From: Biomphalaria glabrata
Lineage: Eukaryota; Mollusca; Gastropoda; Planorbidae
Length of the DNA stretch: 64,000 nucleotides
Direction of reading: 5' to 3'
NCBI RefSeq assembly: GCF_947242115.1
Contig: NC_074720.1
Coordinates: 14,826,145-14,890,144 of the forward strand
Shown here: piece after piece, positions 44,554-57,135 of the stretch
Layout: each line of letters begins with the position of its first letter
Position numbering within the stretch: position 1 is the stretch's first letter
The notes under the pieces: generated by a model
Seen by the model: only the letters and a program-made list of their open reading frames with translations
Told to the model about the DNA's origin: nothing
Databases searched by the model: none
Made by a program: the position numbers and the translations under genes

Positions 44554-45512
44554 CAGTGGTCTTCAGCCTTTTTTTGATCTACCGCCCCATTTTCATAGCC
44601 ATTATAACAAAAATTATGTCAGTAACTTACAGTTAGTACACGCAAAAATCAATCTCATTGTCATGACTTTCTTTCAATTCTTTGAATACTACCCTTTTAT
44701 TAAGCTATTGAATATTTGGGCCTATTACTTTTAGGTTTATTTGTAATGGGAACCTTGTGCCTCCTGCTGTCTGACAATTTTAGAAATGTCAAGCTTTAAA
44801 TGAGCCAAAAGCAAGGCCAGTGTCTCCTCTAGTGGCTAGATTCAGTCTCAGTACTCATTAGGTTTTTTCACGCACTAAACCCAGTTTAACCATGGTTTAA
44901 CCATATATATTGATGGGAAAGTTATAAACAATTCCATTTTCGATCACAGTTTTGGCATGGAACGAGTGCAGCCGTATCTCTGTTGTGCCGCCTATGTTTA
45001 CATTCTTTTCACTGAAGACATAATTTTGTAATTTTGGAAATCTATTTTTTTTTTGATCCTGCAACTCAATTTGAACATCAGTAACAGATGTGTAAAAATT
45101 GTCATTTATATTTCAATTTTGAAATTTATTACATCCTAGAAGCGAATCATTATTTCTTCACAGAGCATTGTTTGGTGAATTGCATAGACATCAATGTCCT
45201 TAAGCAGTAATTCGTTTGTCAACAAAAAAGATTAAAAACCCTTTAAAGTAAATTTAATATCTCGATAAAAGAGAAAATAATTTCAACAATGAAAGTCGAT
45301 TTTTTCCCTTGCAGTTGGAGGTTGGTTTCATTCATTTGCGTTAGATGCCTACCATGTAAAACATTTTTGAAAGCCTTTTTTAAGTCATCGCTAACAGATG
45401 AATTCCGAAATAGTATTAAAGAACTTAACAAAACAAGCAATGAAACTCCCTTTCGATATCCAGAAAATCTCAGTTTACAATAAGAGTTTGACCTGTTGCT
45501 TATTTTAGGCAT
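44554..45512 (-). mobile_element. hAT transposon remnant, minus strand
   Basis: A CAGTGGTCTTCAGCC terminus at 44554 followed by T-rich sequence is typical for one end of a hAT element. On the minus strand further right come 'MNETNLQLQGKKSTFIVEII' (the LNxLNLxLQGK block of hAT transposases) and SDDLKKAFKN. The C-terminal dimerisation block is not clear. The other end was not found. A decayed autonomous element, distinct from the one at 46526. Confidence 0.65.
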
Positions 45513-46525
45513 GGGTCTGTATTTTATTTACAGTTTTTATAATTCGATTCAAATATGAATGAAATTCTGGGCTAAAATTTTAACAAGATGTTGCATGTGT
45601 ATCACAACTCACAGATATGTAGAGGATAGATCTGGATTATCTTTATTACTTATATAGCCTTTGTAGCGTTCAACTACTGATGGTGCCCCATATGTCACAA
45701 TAGGCTACATTCTCATAATACATCGAAATAATATTTCATCACTAGCCAAAAGAAAAGTCTTTTAGTGTCACAGATAAAATTTGAACAATTTGAATTTTAG
45801 TTTAAATAAATTTTCTAACAACTTCATAAGACTTATTTTTTTTTGGCAGGAAAAACTCTGCAATTGTTAAGAGGTCACTAAAACATATTCTGGTTTGCCG
45901 TGCTTTTTTGTGTTTGTTTTTGGAAATATTGTTTGAATAGTAGAAAGTTTTTTTTTTAATTGTTCATGAATATTCTTAAATTACTTTTTTGAATATTGCT
46001 TTATGTTCGTGAAGCCGATTTTGTTTCACAAGCTTATTTGAAAATGTTGTCATTCAAAGTAGAACATAGGAATACTTTTTATCTGGTGGCAATACAATAC
46101 AACTTAAAGAGGGAACGATACATACACACTAATGAGATTATCTCACGACCGACTTCTGTCAATGTTTTCATTGTTAAACAAAAAGGTTACATTATTCTAT
46201 TTGACTAGTAGCTTTTACGGTTTTTTTTTTAAACGCTGATAAACGATGTGCCGAAAAAGACGTTTAATACTTAATGAAGGGAGCCATCGAATGTCGTCTT
46301 TTCTAAATATCTACTTCAGTACTAAAGCCGACCTCCTTCTAATGCTGTCTGAAGTCTTCTGTCTTTACTTTCTCTACACTTCAAATCCTAGTCCTGTGTT
46401 TAACTAATCACACGTCATTGTTTCTAACTCAAACTTTGACTTTTTATGAAACAAAGAACGTTTCGCGCCAAATATCTAACCACGTCATCAGAAGGTTTAT
46501 TACCGCAGATTGACGAGGTCTAGGG
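45513..46525. other. Spacer, nothing recognised
   Basis: AT-rich, no bounded feature. Confidence 0.4.
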
Positions 46526-48340
46526 CAGGGGTCGGCAACCTTTTGAGTCGAAAGAGTCAAAAAGTACAATTTACAAAATTTTAAAGTTTTTTTTTCTTGC
46601 AACAATAAATAGTACTCACACAATTTTCTTTAATGAAAAAAAAAAAGAATCTTTTATTTATAAGCAGTAATTTTCACAACAAATTAAATAATATATATCT
46701 ATGGCATTATTACATAATTATTTTTTTTTATTTTCGGTAAGGTAAGCTCTTAAACACTAACTTGAACTTCCTAACAAACAATTCAGCAAACAAATTCAAT
46801 GGGAGCGTTGGCTTTGCATGGTTTTAGAAAGTTTGGATACATTTGGCTCATAACTTGTTTTTAGCTTCAAACACGACTCTAGATTTTCAATTGTTAGTTG
46901 GCTTCTTACTTTGCTTATAATTGTATTCATGAAAAAAAGAAAAAACGCTCTCTCGCACGATTATGTCGATCCCAAGATAGTCAACACTCCAAATGTAGCG
47001 ATCTGGAAGATTATTTTATGCGCCAAATCAACTCGCGGCATTCCTTAGAAAGATGTCCACTATTGTTGCGTTACGTGCATTTCTGGACCTCCAACTTTTG
47101 CAATTTGCTTTTCAACTCTGTAAATTTTCCAACCCATTCGACCAATTGCATTTTTAGAGATCAAGTATCAATTTCAAATGGATCAATGTGGATTGTGTTG
47201 AGAGGATTTACTAGGTATGCTAGAATGGTTTTGTTGCTTTTGAACTGCTCAAATCTATCAAGAAATTTATCTTTGATTTTTTTTTTTTATCAGTGCTCAT
47301 GTACTTCGTGTCAAAAGTAGCTCTGATTTTATTGCGACACTGCTTTAGACATTGAAAATGAAGTAACTTACCGCTCTGAATATCTTCTGCAAAAAAAAAT
47401 AATAATTTCTTCAGAACAAACCAATTCTTCTACCAAAACATGGGATGGGTTTCACTTTCCTTGCAGTTTTAGATTCAGCTCATTCAATTTTTCTGTTATA
47501 TCAACCATAAAATAAAATGTTTGCAAATATTTGTCGTTTCCTAATACAGAGAGATTAATGCCTTTATCATTTTGGAATGTATGTTTTTCCTTCAAGCACA
47601 AAGCAAAACGTTTCAACACCTTACCTTTGGAAAGCCATCGCACTTTATTGTAAAGAAGAAGGTCGAAATACTGAGTCTCCATTTCGTTTAAGAATTCTTT
47701 AAACTGACGATGGTAGAGTGTTTTTGACAAAATGCTGATATAAATCTTGATTACCAAATTCATTACCTCAACTTTTTTGGTTTGAATTGTTTTGGACACA
47801 AAGCGCTCCTTGGTATACTATGTAATGAAACGTAAGAATTTCATGGTTTATTTTGCTACGACGAATCGTTGTTGCCCTTTTATTTGTTCATGTCATATTT
47901 CTGGCTCTATCAGTTGTTATTTAAACGATTTTTTTAAATCGATCTTATTGTTTTCAATGCATTTTTGTACAGTAGCAATCATTGAAGTTCTTCTTTTGGA
48001 CCTTGGGAAGACATATACCTAACAAAAGGGGCAACTTGTGCCGTGTCTTTATATCGCAAGACTAGCAAGTGATAGGACAAAAGAAAGTTGAATATCTTCC
48101 ACCAGTAAATATGTTACATTTGAAGACATTTTAAATATTCTATCTTGTACTTTAATTTTGCAGTAATGTAAAGATCTCTCGTTTGTTTTTGAAATCACGA
48201 AAAAGTATTTTCTTCAGATACTCACCATCTGTAAATGATTTGCCTTTTTGTCCAATTTCTAGTGGTGCCGCAAAGCCTGCCAGATTAGCATTACTTGTAG
48301 ATTGCTTCTAAGTTTGAGAAGATAATCGCTTTTAACTCAT
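46526..48340 (-). mobile_element. hAT transposon with decayed transposase (ZBED5-like)
   Basis: The plus-strand left edge reads CAGGGGTCGGCAACC, a well-known hAT terminus. On the minus strand, from right to left, come 'GKSFTDGEYLKKILF', then a 115-residue open part with [60 protein letters not shown], and at the left RSQLTIENLESCLKLKTSY followed by QSQRSH. These are the ordered blocks of ZBED5/SCAND3-like hAT transposases, ending in the dimerisation domain. Several frameshifts and stops break it. The right terminus was not found; it may lie before the G-rich array. Confidence 0.85.
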
Positions 48341-48608
48341 TTACTTGAAACAAACTTTACGTCACACCCAAAGCACGCGGTAAAGATGCCAATTCGTCTT
48401 GCGTCGAAAGCGAATTTAAACCTACATAGAAACATCCGACGATGGCGTCATTCGAGAACTTCCAACGGACTGACAATATTGACGACGCGTGTAATGGGGA
48501 GGGGTGTGGTGAAAAGCGAGTACAAGTGACGAGAGATAGAATCGGTGCCAAATCCTCGTTAAACGATTCAGAACTATTTTAAAAATGTTTCGATAAAATA
48601 AATAATAT

Positions 48609-50515
48609 TTAGGAGGAGGGGGTTTACTGTGTGAATGTCTTGGGAGGGGGCTTACTGTGTGAACGTCTTTAGGAGGAGGCTTACTGTGTGAACGTCTTTA
48701 GGAGGGGGCTTACTGTGTGAACGTCTTTAGAAGGAGGCTTACTGTGTGAACGTCTTTAGGAGGGGGCTTACTGTGTGAATGTCTTGGGTGGGGTTTACTG
48801 TGTGAATGTCTTGGGAGGGGGCTTACTGTGTGAATGTCTTGGGAGGGGGCTTACTGTGTGAACGTCTTTAGAAGGAGGCTTACTGTGTGAACGTCTTTAG
48901 GAGGGGGCTTACTGTGTGAATGTCTTGGGAGGGGGTTTACTGTGTGAATGTCTTGGGAGGGGGCTTTCTGTGTGAACGTCTTTAGGAGGGGGCTTACAGT
49001 GTGAATGTCTTGGGAGGGGGCTTACTGTGTGAACTTCTTTAGGAGGGGGCTTACTGTGTGAACGTCTTTAGGAGGCGGCTTACTGTGTGAACGTCTTTAG
49101 GAGGGGGCTTACTGTGTGAACGTCTTGGGAGGGGGCTTACTGTGTGAACGTCTTTAGGAGGGGGCTTACTGTGTGAACGTCTTTAGGAGGGGGCTTACTG
49201 TGTGAACGTCTTTAGGAGGGGGCTTACTGTGTGAACGTCTTTAGGAGGGGGCTTACTGTGTGAACGTCTTTAGGAGGGGGCTTACTGTGTGAATGTCTTG
49301 GGATGGGGCTTACTGTGTGAACGTCTTTAGGAGGGGGCTTACTGTGTGAATGTCTTGGGAGGGGGCTTACTGTGTGAACGTCTTTAGGAGGGGGCTTACT
49401 GTGTGAACGTCTTTAGGAGGGGGCTTACTCTGTGAATGTCTTGGGAGGGGGTTTACTGTGTGAACGTCTTTAGGAGGGGGCTTACTGTGTGAACATCTTT
49501 AGGAGGGGGCTTACTGTGTGAATGTCTTGGGAGGTGGCTTACTGTGTGAACGTCTTTAGAAGGGGGCTTACTGTGTGAATGTCTTGGGAGGGGGCTTACA
49601 GTGTGAACTTCTTTAGGAGGGGGCTTACTATGTGAACGTCTTTAGGAGGGGGCTTACTGTGTGAACGTCTTTAGGAGGGGGCTTACTGTGTGAATGTCTT
49701 GGGAGGGGGCTTACTGTGTGAACGTCTTTAGGAGGGGGCTTACTGTGTGAACGTCTTTAGGAGGGGGCTTACTCTGTGAATGTCTTGGGAGAGGGTTTAC
49801 TGTGCGAACGTCTTTAGGAGGGGGCTTACTGTGTGAACGTCTTTAGAAGGAGGCTTACTGTGTGAACGTCTTTAGGAGGGGCTTACAGTGTGAATGTCTT
49901 GGGAGGGGGCTTACTGTGTGAACGTCTTTAGGAGGGGGCTTACAGTGTGAATGTCTTGGGAGGGGGCTTACTGTGTGAACGTCTTTAGGAGGGGGCTTAC
50001 AGTGTGAATGTCTTGGGAGGGGGCTTACAGTGTGAATGTCTTTAGGAGGGGGCTTACTGTGTGAACGTCTTAGGAGGGGGCTTACTGTGTGAATGTCTTG
50101 GTAGGGGGCTTACAGTGTGAATGTCTTTAGGAGAGGGCTTACTGTGTGAATGTCTTGGGAGGGGGCTTACTGTGTGAATGTCTTGGGAGGGGGCTTACTG
50201 TGTGAATGTCTTGGGAGGGGGCTTACTGTGTGAATGTCTTGGGAGGGGGCTTACTGTGTGAATGTCTTGGGAGGGGGCTTACTGTGTGAATGTTTTTAGG
50301 AGGGGGCTTACAGTGTGAACGTCTTTAGGAGGAGGCTTACTCTGTGAATGTCTTGGGAGGGGGTTTACTGTGTGAATGTCTTGGGAGGGGGCTTACTGTG
50401 TGAATGTCTTTAGGAGGGGGCTTACTGTGTGAACGTCTTTGGGAGGAGGCTTACTCTGTGAATGTCTTGGGAGGGGGTTTACTGTGTGAACGTCTTTAGA
50501 AGGGGGCTTACTGTG
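48609..50515. repeat. 28/29-bp G-rich minisatellite, about 66 copies
   Basis: Two unit types are mixed: 'gaacgtctttaggaggggg' (29 bp) and 'gaatgtcttgggaggggg' (28 bp), both with 'cttactgtgtg'. The plus strand has an AGGGGG or GGGAGGGGG run every ~28 bp, so adjacent units could form G-quadruplexes. Because 28 and 29 are mixed the frame shifts constantly and no long open frame arises. Confidence 0.97.
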
Positions 50516-51215
50516 TGGAAACAATACGTACAAAATGTATTGACAGAAACAAGGGATCAGGAAATATTCTAATTTGGCAATACATTTTTTTTCCAACGAA
50601 CCTAGCAGTCTTTGAAATCAAGGACTTTCTGGGGATATATGTCTTCCTTGATAAAGGTATAGAACCAAAACCGAAACCGGATTCCACCAAGTATATTAAC
50701 GCCCTTAGATATATGTCTTGTACTTTAGACTCCTCGTCTCTTTTTAAACTCTAGTCAACGAAGAACATTTGAGTCTATCCAGGTATAGAGCCTCGATGAC
50801 ATTTTCGTTAAAAGTACTTGTTTTGTTTGTTTGTGTCTTGATTTTCTGGTAAATTTTAGCTAGGGCAAGCAGGTGCAGAATGATTAATATAAATACAAAT
50901 CTTTTGATCACAACATTTAAAAGAAAAGATTTATGGTGAAGACACTTCAAAGTGTTTTGTTTGAAATAGAAGGTAATAGTTTATCAAAAAAAATAAAGTC
51001 ATAAGTAGATAAGTCATGTCTATAGGTTTGTTGGTAATTACCTATGCTAGTACACTAGCGAGAACACAAAAGAATACGACCAAATATTTCTTAGTAAATA
51101 TTTAAATAAAAGAAAAGCAAAAAAAAAAATCTATTACGTAACAAATATTTAACTCAGTCAACATGTTTTAAGAAGTGCACGCTAAGCCATACAGATATCG
51201 TATTATACAACAATG
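50516..51215. other. Spacer, nothing recognised
   Basis: Short overlapping frames only. No coding or repeat signal recognised. Confidence 0.4.
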
Positions 51216-51707
51216 CATGGGCGTAGCCAGGGCGGGGGTTGGGGGTTCAAACCTCCCCGAAATGAAATCCCCCCCCCAGGGGGAAATCGAAATTTAAAGA
51301 CTGATTTTTTGCTAAGATTCTGTTTATATTAGGTGATATTTTAATACTAAACCATAACTTGCCCCAGCACAGTCAAGGGGTTTTGCAGTCAAATCCCCCT
51401 CTTTTATAGAACAAAAACAAAAAACAAAAAAAAAAAGAATGCAAACGACAAACCCCAAAGTCCAAGAGCAAAGCTAAGGAAGATTTTAATTTTAAACGCC
51501 CCTCCGAAATTTACGATACCTCCTCCCCCTCTTTAATATAAGACTTTCCAAACATCAGTCACCAGAATCTATAAGCGTAGCCAAGAGGGGTTTTGTGTTT
51601 AAAACCCCCTTACACGGCGTTTAGAGCTAAAAATCACCTCTTCAATATAAAAAAAAGCAAATTACACACTCAAAATTCTATGAGCGTAGCCATAGGGGTT
51701 TTGAGTT
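51216..51707 (-). mobile_element. Truncated copy of the 13839-type hAT-like element
   Basis: Starts CATGGGCGTAGCCAGG and runs, inverted, along the right part of the element at 13839-15481 (shared 'ggttcaaac', 'gaaatgaaatcccccc', 'aatactaaa', 'agcgtagccaagaggggttt'). It stops at about 51707 where a LINE fragment begins. Confidence 0.85.
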
Positions 51708-51985
51708 TCGTTTTGAGACGGGACAGAATCTGGAATGTCTGATCAAGCCAATTCTGGAGCGACAGAGTTTGCCACAGTTCTTGCATGTATATGCATCTGT
51801 CCTAGGGCTAGCTGACAGGGCAGCTTTCTTTTTCTTTCTCTTGGCTGACGCAGCTTCGTTTCTTTTGCACTCGGCGAAGTTCGTAGGAGCACGTACAGTC
51901 TGTCTCCATGCTGTCCGGTCTTGGGCTATCTCCTCCCTCATACTTTGGTCGATGCCGTGGCTCGTCAATATAAGGATTCCATAAT
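51708..51985 (-). mobile_element. LINE C-terminal zinc-finger fragment
   Basis: Minus-strand frame reads REEIAQDRTAWRQTVRAPTN, then a Lys-rich linker and YTCKNCGKLCRSRIGLIRHS followed by RFC, a C2HC-type finger. This is the intact form of the ending seen in degraded form at 1-292, supporting the same ORF class there. Confidence 0.85.
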
Positions 51986-52781
51986 ATCTTGTCATTTATT
52001 TGAACACCTAGATATTCTGAGTTTTTACAAAGCTTATATCAACTCAATCTTTCTGTCTGTATGGTAAACAAAAGTTTGAACATGTTTTCTCCCTTTTCCC
52101 GTTCTCGGATCAAGTTACAACTCTCTATAATCTTGTTCATTAAACCTGGCATGAATTTAAAACAAACAATTAGATAACTAATTTTTGGTGATTAATTATT
52201 TTGTTTGATTTCGAAATAGGGGAAATAAATACCACTTAATGAGATATTTGGATTTGTATATATGGATTTAGTCTCCTGATAACGTTTTGACACGTTTTTC
52301 CTCCCACTTCCCATTCTCGGATCAAGTTGAAATTTGCATAATTATTTATAGTCGATAACAATACACGAATCAGTAAAAATTAACCAGTTAGTTAACCATT
52401 TAGAACGAATAAATTTAGTTTTATATAGCAGAAAGGGAGCTAAGACCTGTAATTTTCAGATAAAGGGCAGTAATTAGCTGTTCTTTCCCTTAGATAAGTT
52501 TTGTTTTTTAAAAAGTAATCTTTTTTTTTCTATTGTTTGCTTGTTTGTTTATTTGTTTGTTTGTGTTACATGGCGGTATCTAAGTGCTCTTGCAGATCTA
52601 CGACTAGATCTACTTCTATTGCACTACTTCCAGAGCTCGGTCTATTCCGGCCGTAGCACGTGGTACTGAAACTTGAGTGTAAACAAGTCAACGGATTTAA
52701 CCTTCAAGCTAGCAACTCAGTGGCGAGAAGTGTTGGGTGGCTGGGTAGTAGTAGTAGACATTCGAGGCAATAGAGCGTGTA
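51986..52781. repeat. Spacer with two copies of a dispersed repeat
   Basis: 'tctcggatcaagttacaact' near 52109 and 'tctcggatcaagttgaaatt' near 52315 are two direct copies of a dispersed repeat whose inverted copy is at 5465-5535. The word 'gaacacctagatattctgag' near 51999 resembles LINE 'A'. No gene. Confidence 0.5.
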
Positions 52782-52840
52782 CAGGGCCGGCCTTACAAGT
52801 TGCGGGGCCTAATTTAACTCTTTCTCTCCTAATTGACGAT
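52782..52840 (+). mobile_element. Truncated CAGGGCCGG-type hAT end
   Basis: 'cagggccggccttacaagtt' followed by 'gcggggcct' matches the left end of 53079-53619. No right end of its own. Confidence 0.7.
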
Positions 52841-53078
52841 ACCAACGTTGATTTGACCTTATTAAATTAAATTAATGTTCAATTTTATAGACTTAAATAT
52901 GTTTTATATAAAAAGAGCATGCATTCCCCTTTAATTCTAGACCAAATAAAACATTTTCTAATAACAAACAACAAAGCTATTGAAGCAGGGGAGTGAAATA
53001 GTCATGGGTAAAAGGAAGAATTCATTCGAAACTTTAAAAAATAATTACTGAGAGGAAGAGTTAATGATTGCTTGCGAG

Positions 53079-53619
53079 CAGGGCCGGTCCTAACAATTGC
53101 GGCTCCCTATGCAAAACTGATTGCGCGGGACCTAGTCTGGGTGGGAATAAGGATAATAAGTGAAAATTAAGATTTTGTATTAGAAAAAAAAATCGACTTT
53201 ACTAAGTTCAAAATTGCGATCAAATTAACTTTAGTTTACAAACCTTGCAAACTATGGCATATATATATATGTCAGTGACTATAAAAGTAAATCTAAATAA
53301 AGTATTGTAGCTTCCGATTAAGGTGAAAATTTGCTCGATAATTACATTTTATTATATGAAAGCTGACAATGCCTTTTTTTTTATCGCGCGATAGGATTGG
53401 CGTTTTCCGCAATGAATGACGCCCACGAATCACAATTTTGTCTATTTTTCAGAAAATTTTTATGAATTTTCAGGAGATTTTAATAAATTCAGGAGATTTC
53501 CAGGAATTTTTCGTATCTATTTTGCAATTTAATAATTACACCTAGAATTAGCGGGGGGCCTTTGAAAGCGCGGGGCCCACTGCGACCGCATAGGTTGCAG
53601 TGGCCTAAGACAGGCCCTG
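53079..53619. mobile_element. hAT-like MITE, 541 bp
   Basis: Begins CAGGGCCGGTCCTAA and ends AAGACAGGCCCTG, inverted ends, with outside 8-mers cttgcgag and cttgtgag (7 of 8). Interior is AT-rich and non-coding, with 'gcggggccc' next to the right end as in related short elements. Confidence 0.85.
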
Positions 53620-54099
53620 CTTGTGAGGCCCTTTTCTAAATTTTTTTTGTACATTAATTGTACTATTAATTGATCATTATATCAAAATTTATTATACAAC
53701 ATGCATAGGAAACAACACAAATGCAATAGGCGAGAGTGTATTTAATTAAAGTTGCGTTAATCGTACGATACACCTAAATATGTTAACTCTTTGAAGTCCT
53801 ACAGCTTTAAAAGCATGTGACTAGAGCCATGACTGATAGTGAGTGATGTGCTAAATGTGTCGCCCAATGTAAAGCAATCTATGAAATCGACCGAAGGCAG
53901 CGCCCTGAGCATGTCAGTTTGTAATGGGCTTCCTCGTCCTAAGTTCAGTCACGTGGGTAGAAAGACGTTTTCTAGAGTGGTCCTGTTTAATCTGTAGTAC
54001 GTGTAGCACTGGCTCTACTTCAAGACCTTGTGTCGTCATTCAGTTCCCATGAAGTGATCTCTCCATCTTTCCGTTTTCCAATTTTTATACGTTTTCATC
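53620..54099. other. Spacer, nothing recognised
   Basis: No coding or repeat signal recognised. Confidence 0.4.
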
Positions 54100-54366
54100 T
54101 AAATTTTAACCCTGGGGCCTAGAGGATGTGAACTTTAGCCCTGTGGTCTAGAGGGTGTGAACTTTAACCCAGGGGTCTAGAGGGTGTGAACTTTAACCCT
54201 GGGGTCTAGAGGGTGTGAACTTTAACCCTGGGGTCTAGAGGGTGTGAACTTTAATCCTGGGGCCTAGAGGGTGTGAACTTTAACCCTGGGATATAGAGGA
54301 TGTGAACTTTAACCCTGGGGTCTAGAGGATGTGAACTTTAACCCTGGGGCCTAGAGGGTGTGAACA
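54100..54366. repeat. 29-bp minisatellite, 9 copies
   Basis: Unit 'gaactttaaccctggggtct' plus 'agagggtgt'. Minor variants ggcct, ggata and aggatgt. Confidence 0.96.
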
Positions 54367-54478
54367 ATTGAAGAAACGAAAGCATAATAAAACTTTTTTT
54401 TTTATGTTAATTATAAACTCAGAGTGATTTTACGTTTGACATGTTTCTAGTTAGTGATTTTGTCGGTTCAAATTTATG

Positions 54479-54545
54479 GTTTATCTTATCCTCTTATCTT
54501 ATACATTACAGACGTTACTTCAAAGAAAGTCTGTGCTTTATCCAC
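54479..54545 (-). mobile_element. LINE 'A' 3' tail remnant
   Basis: 'ttatcttatcctcttatctt' followed by 'atacattacagacgttactt' match the tail and 3' untranslated start of the LINE at 56204. Only about 65 bp, strongly 5' truncated. Confidence 0.8.
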
Positions 54546-55636
54546 GTTAAAAGAAAAAGTTTAATGACAATAGTGACGAAAATAAAAAAAAAAAGCTCAT
54601 CAATAAGTGGTAATTAATTAGTATTGTTTCATATAACAAAGGGGAGTTCAACATTGCAGTATTGAGAGATGGAAGTAATTTTGCGGCTCTTTCCCTGGTA
54701 GTCTATCGGCTCTGCATGTAAAAAAAGTAATTTTTTACCTGTTGCTTGTTTGCTCTAGAATGAATGTTTGCAGCAGTCGGCTGGTAAGCAATTTAAAATA
54801 AGCGCGTTTTATGTTACCTACAGTAGGTCATGTGACAAGCGCGGAGACGCGATCGCAAAATCTGTGTCAACAGGTTTGGCCTTGGAGTCTTGTCACGTGA
54901 CACCCCAGCCTTTGTTTTTAAACAACCACCACCCCTTGTAAGAAGTAGCGTCTCTTTTTGTGTGTGTGTGTATGTTCTTTTTAAAATGAAACCAAAACTG
55001 CTTCAACCGTTGGCTTTTATGAAGTCGACTGAACAGCCTGCAGATTAAATTGAAGACATTATACAAGTCATTTAAATCTATTTGAATGTTATCTTCTTAT
55101 TTGGTTGACATGGTGTGCATTGTATTTAGATCTAGACTCTAGAACGATATTGTTATTTAAAATGGGAAGGATGTTTAGTACAATGATGTAGACTTTCAGA
55201 CTGCTATTGAAGTGAAAGTATAATGATAACATTTGGGAATCATGATTCAATTTCTTTGACAGATAATATTTTGTATTTGGACTTTTATTTTAAGCAGTGG
55301 AATTTTACTTCTGTGTTTCCCGTGTCTTGCTAGATGTTTACGAAACCAAGACATTTATAAAAGTAAGAGTATCAGATTGAAACATTCATTAGAATATTCA
55401 TCCGGATTATAAAGCTTATTCTTTTTCATCTTGTTTATGAACCCAGGCAGTCTAAAGGTAGATCATTTTTGTTTGATTGTTTTTAATCACAAGTAGATCT
55501 AATCTACAATTTCAGCATCATTAAACTCAGGAAGATGGCCTAGGTCTCAAGCACTGTCCCCTCCAACAGTGTTTGTGTAAGAACGTAAGGTGTAAGAACA
55601 AAAAAAAAACAAAAAAAAAAAAGATCTAGATCTATA
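54546..55636. other. Spacer with a possible GC-richer control region
   Basis: 54800-54910 has 'aggtcatgtgacaagcgcgg', 'gagacgcgatcgc' and 'ttgtcacgtgacacc' (two E-box/CACGTG-type words). This could be a regulatory patch, but no gene start was found beside it. Confidence 0.35.
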
Positions 55637-55835
55637 CAGGGCCGGTTTTAACTATAGGCAACACAAGCTTAGAGCCTCATATTTCAAATAGCTTAGGGCT
55701 GTTCAAGTCTAAACACGGCACGATGTTTCTACAATGAACTGTAGCAAGACAAGAATGGCAGACAGACACAAGATGCGATGGAAGGACATCACGGAATGGA
55801 ATATTGAAAACGTGAATAAGAATATTTGGGTATCT
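55637..55835 (+). mobile_element. CAGGGCCGG-type hAT end followed by a LINE C-terminal scrap
   Basis: A 'cagggccggttttaac' end lies at 55637 with no partner. Residues KTRMADRHKMRWKDITEWN at about 55747-55803 match the basic 'RxRxKMRWKDxI.EW' ending of non-LTR ORFs. Both are fragments. Confidence 0.6.
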
Positions 55836-56090
55836 AGAGTATGCAAAAGTGGATTTTTTTTACTGGGTTGTCACCCCTTGGTGCTGGTCGGTCGGATCTG
55901 CAACCCTTCCCATCATCTACCCCAATGGACATAATGAATTTGCAATATTCTATATTTTTCTATAAAGTATGAATTTATCTTTTTGATATGTAAGAAAATG
56001 AAGATTTGTAAGTAGAAATATGAGGTATAAATATTTTTAATTGCGATATTACACTCAAGAAAAAGTCTATGTGAATAAAGATTGCCTTCT

Positions 56091-56203
56091 CTAGGTAAAG
56101 ACATAATTTCTACTGTAGTCTAGGTAAAGACAAAATTTCTAGTCTAGTCTAGGTAAAGACATAATTTCTACTCTAGTCTAGGTAAAGACATAATTTCTAC
56201 TCT
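56091..56203. repeat. 29-bp minisatellite, 4 copies, split by the LINE
   Basis: Unit 'aggtaaagacataatttcta' plus 'ctctagtct'. One more copy, 'aagtaaagacattatttcta' plus 'ctctagtct', lies at 61910-61940 on the far side of the LINE, so the LINE landed inside this array or duplicated one unit on insertion. Confidence 0.9.
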
Positions 56204-57135
56204 TATCTTATCTTATCTTATATAATACAGACTTTACTTCAAAAAAGAAGATGATTACGTCCTACTGTCATGCATTTAGTCATGCATATTAACCAATGAC
56301 TTAAATTCAGCCAAGTCACTGGTTTTCCTGGCTAGCTCAGGCAACCCATTCCATGCTCTAATAGCACTAGGGAAGAAGGAGTGTTTGTACAAATTTGTCC
56401 TAGCATATGGGACGAGGGATGTGCCTTTATCTTTGTGTCTTTCAGAGTATTTTATTAAATTTTGTTTTTGTATTTGAAGATTATGGTTCAGTGTTTTATG
56501 TATAATTGCTACTTTACTTTTGAGCCTTCTGTCCTGAAGGCTTTCTAAATTTAGTGATTTTACTAAAGGTGTTATTCTAGTCAAATGTGAATATTCGTTT
56601 GTTATGAATCTCACTGCTCTATTTTGTGTCTGTTCCAGTTTTTTAATGTTTTCTTGAGTTGAGGGGTCCCAAACGGAGGATGCATATTCTATTATTGACC
56701 TATCCAAGGTTAAATAACATTTTAGTTTTATGTTCTTATTTGATTTATAGAAATTTCTTTTAATAAATCCTAATGCTTTGTTTGATTTTTTTGTAGTTTC
56801 ATCAATATGTGGATTCCATGACAGTTTTTCATTTATTATAACACCTAGGTATTTTGCTTTTTTAGTCTGTGTTACTGGTTTGCCATGAATAAGATAAGTG
56901 GAATTAATTTGTTTTAGTTTTTTTGTTACTCTTAACAACTGACATTTTTCTGGGTGGAAAGACATGCTCTAATTTGATTCCCATTTCTGTAATTCATCTA
57001 ATTCTCTTTGTGTCCTGTGTTGTTTTTATTGTTCTATATATTATGCAATCGTCTGCAAATAATCTGACTTTTGTTCCTGAAGTAATGCAATTTGGTAAAT
57101 CATTTATGTAAATTAAAAATAGTAGTGGACCCAAG
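56204..57135 (-). mobile_element. LINE 'A', 3' part: reverse transcriptase C-terminus and tail
   Basis: The longest frame (56276-56965, 229 residues from an internal Met) reads FHPEKCQLLRVTKK, KYLGVIINEKLSWNPHID, LERSIIEYASSVWDP-type text (here LDRSIIEYASSVWDPSTQEN), RAVRFITNEYSH and SFFPSAIRAWNGLPELA, the full C-terminal part of a CR1/Jockey-group non-LTR ORF. Upstream (to 57135) come NDLPNCITSGTKVRLFADDC, with the catalytic FADD block, in another frame, so at least one frameshift is present. The 3' end is a (GATAA)n tail. The ORF continues at 61541 beyond a 4.4-kb insertion. Confidence 0.93.

Noticed and set aside
54800-54910. Promoter of an unseen host gene
   Set aside because: E-box and GC-rich words only; no exon, start or splice signal nearby to support it.
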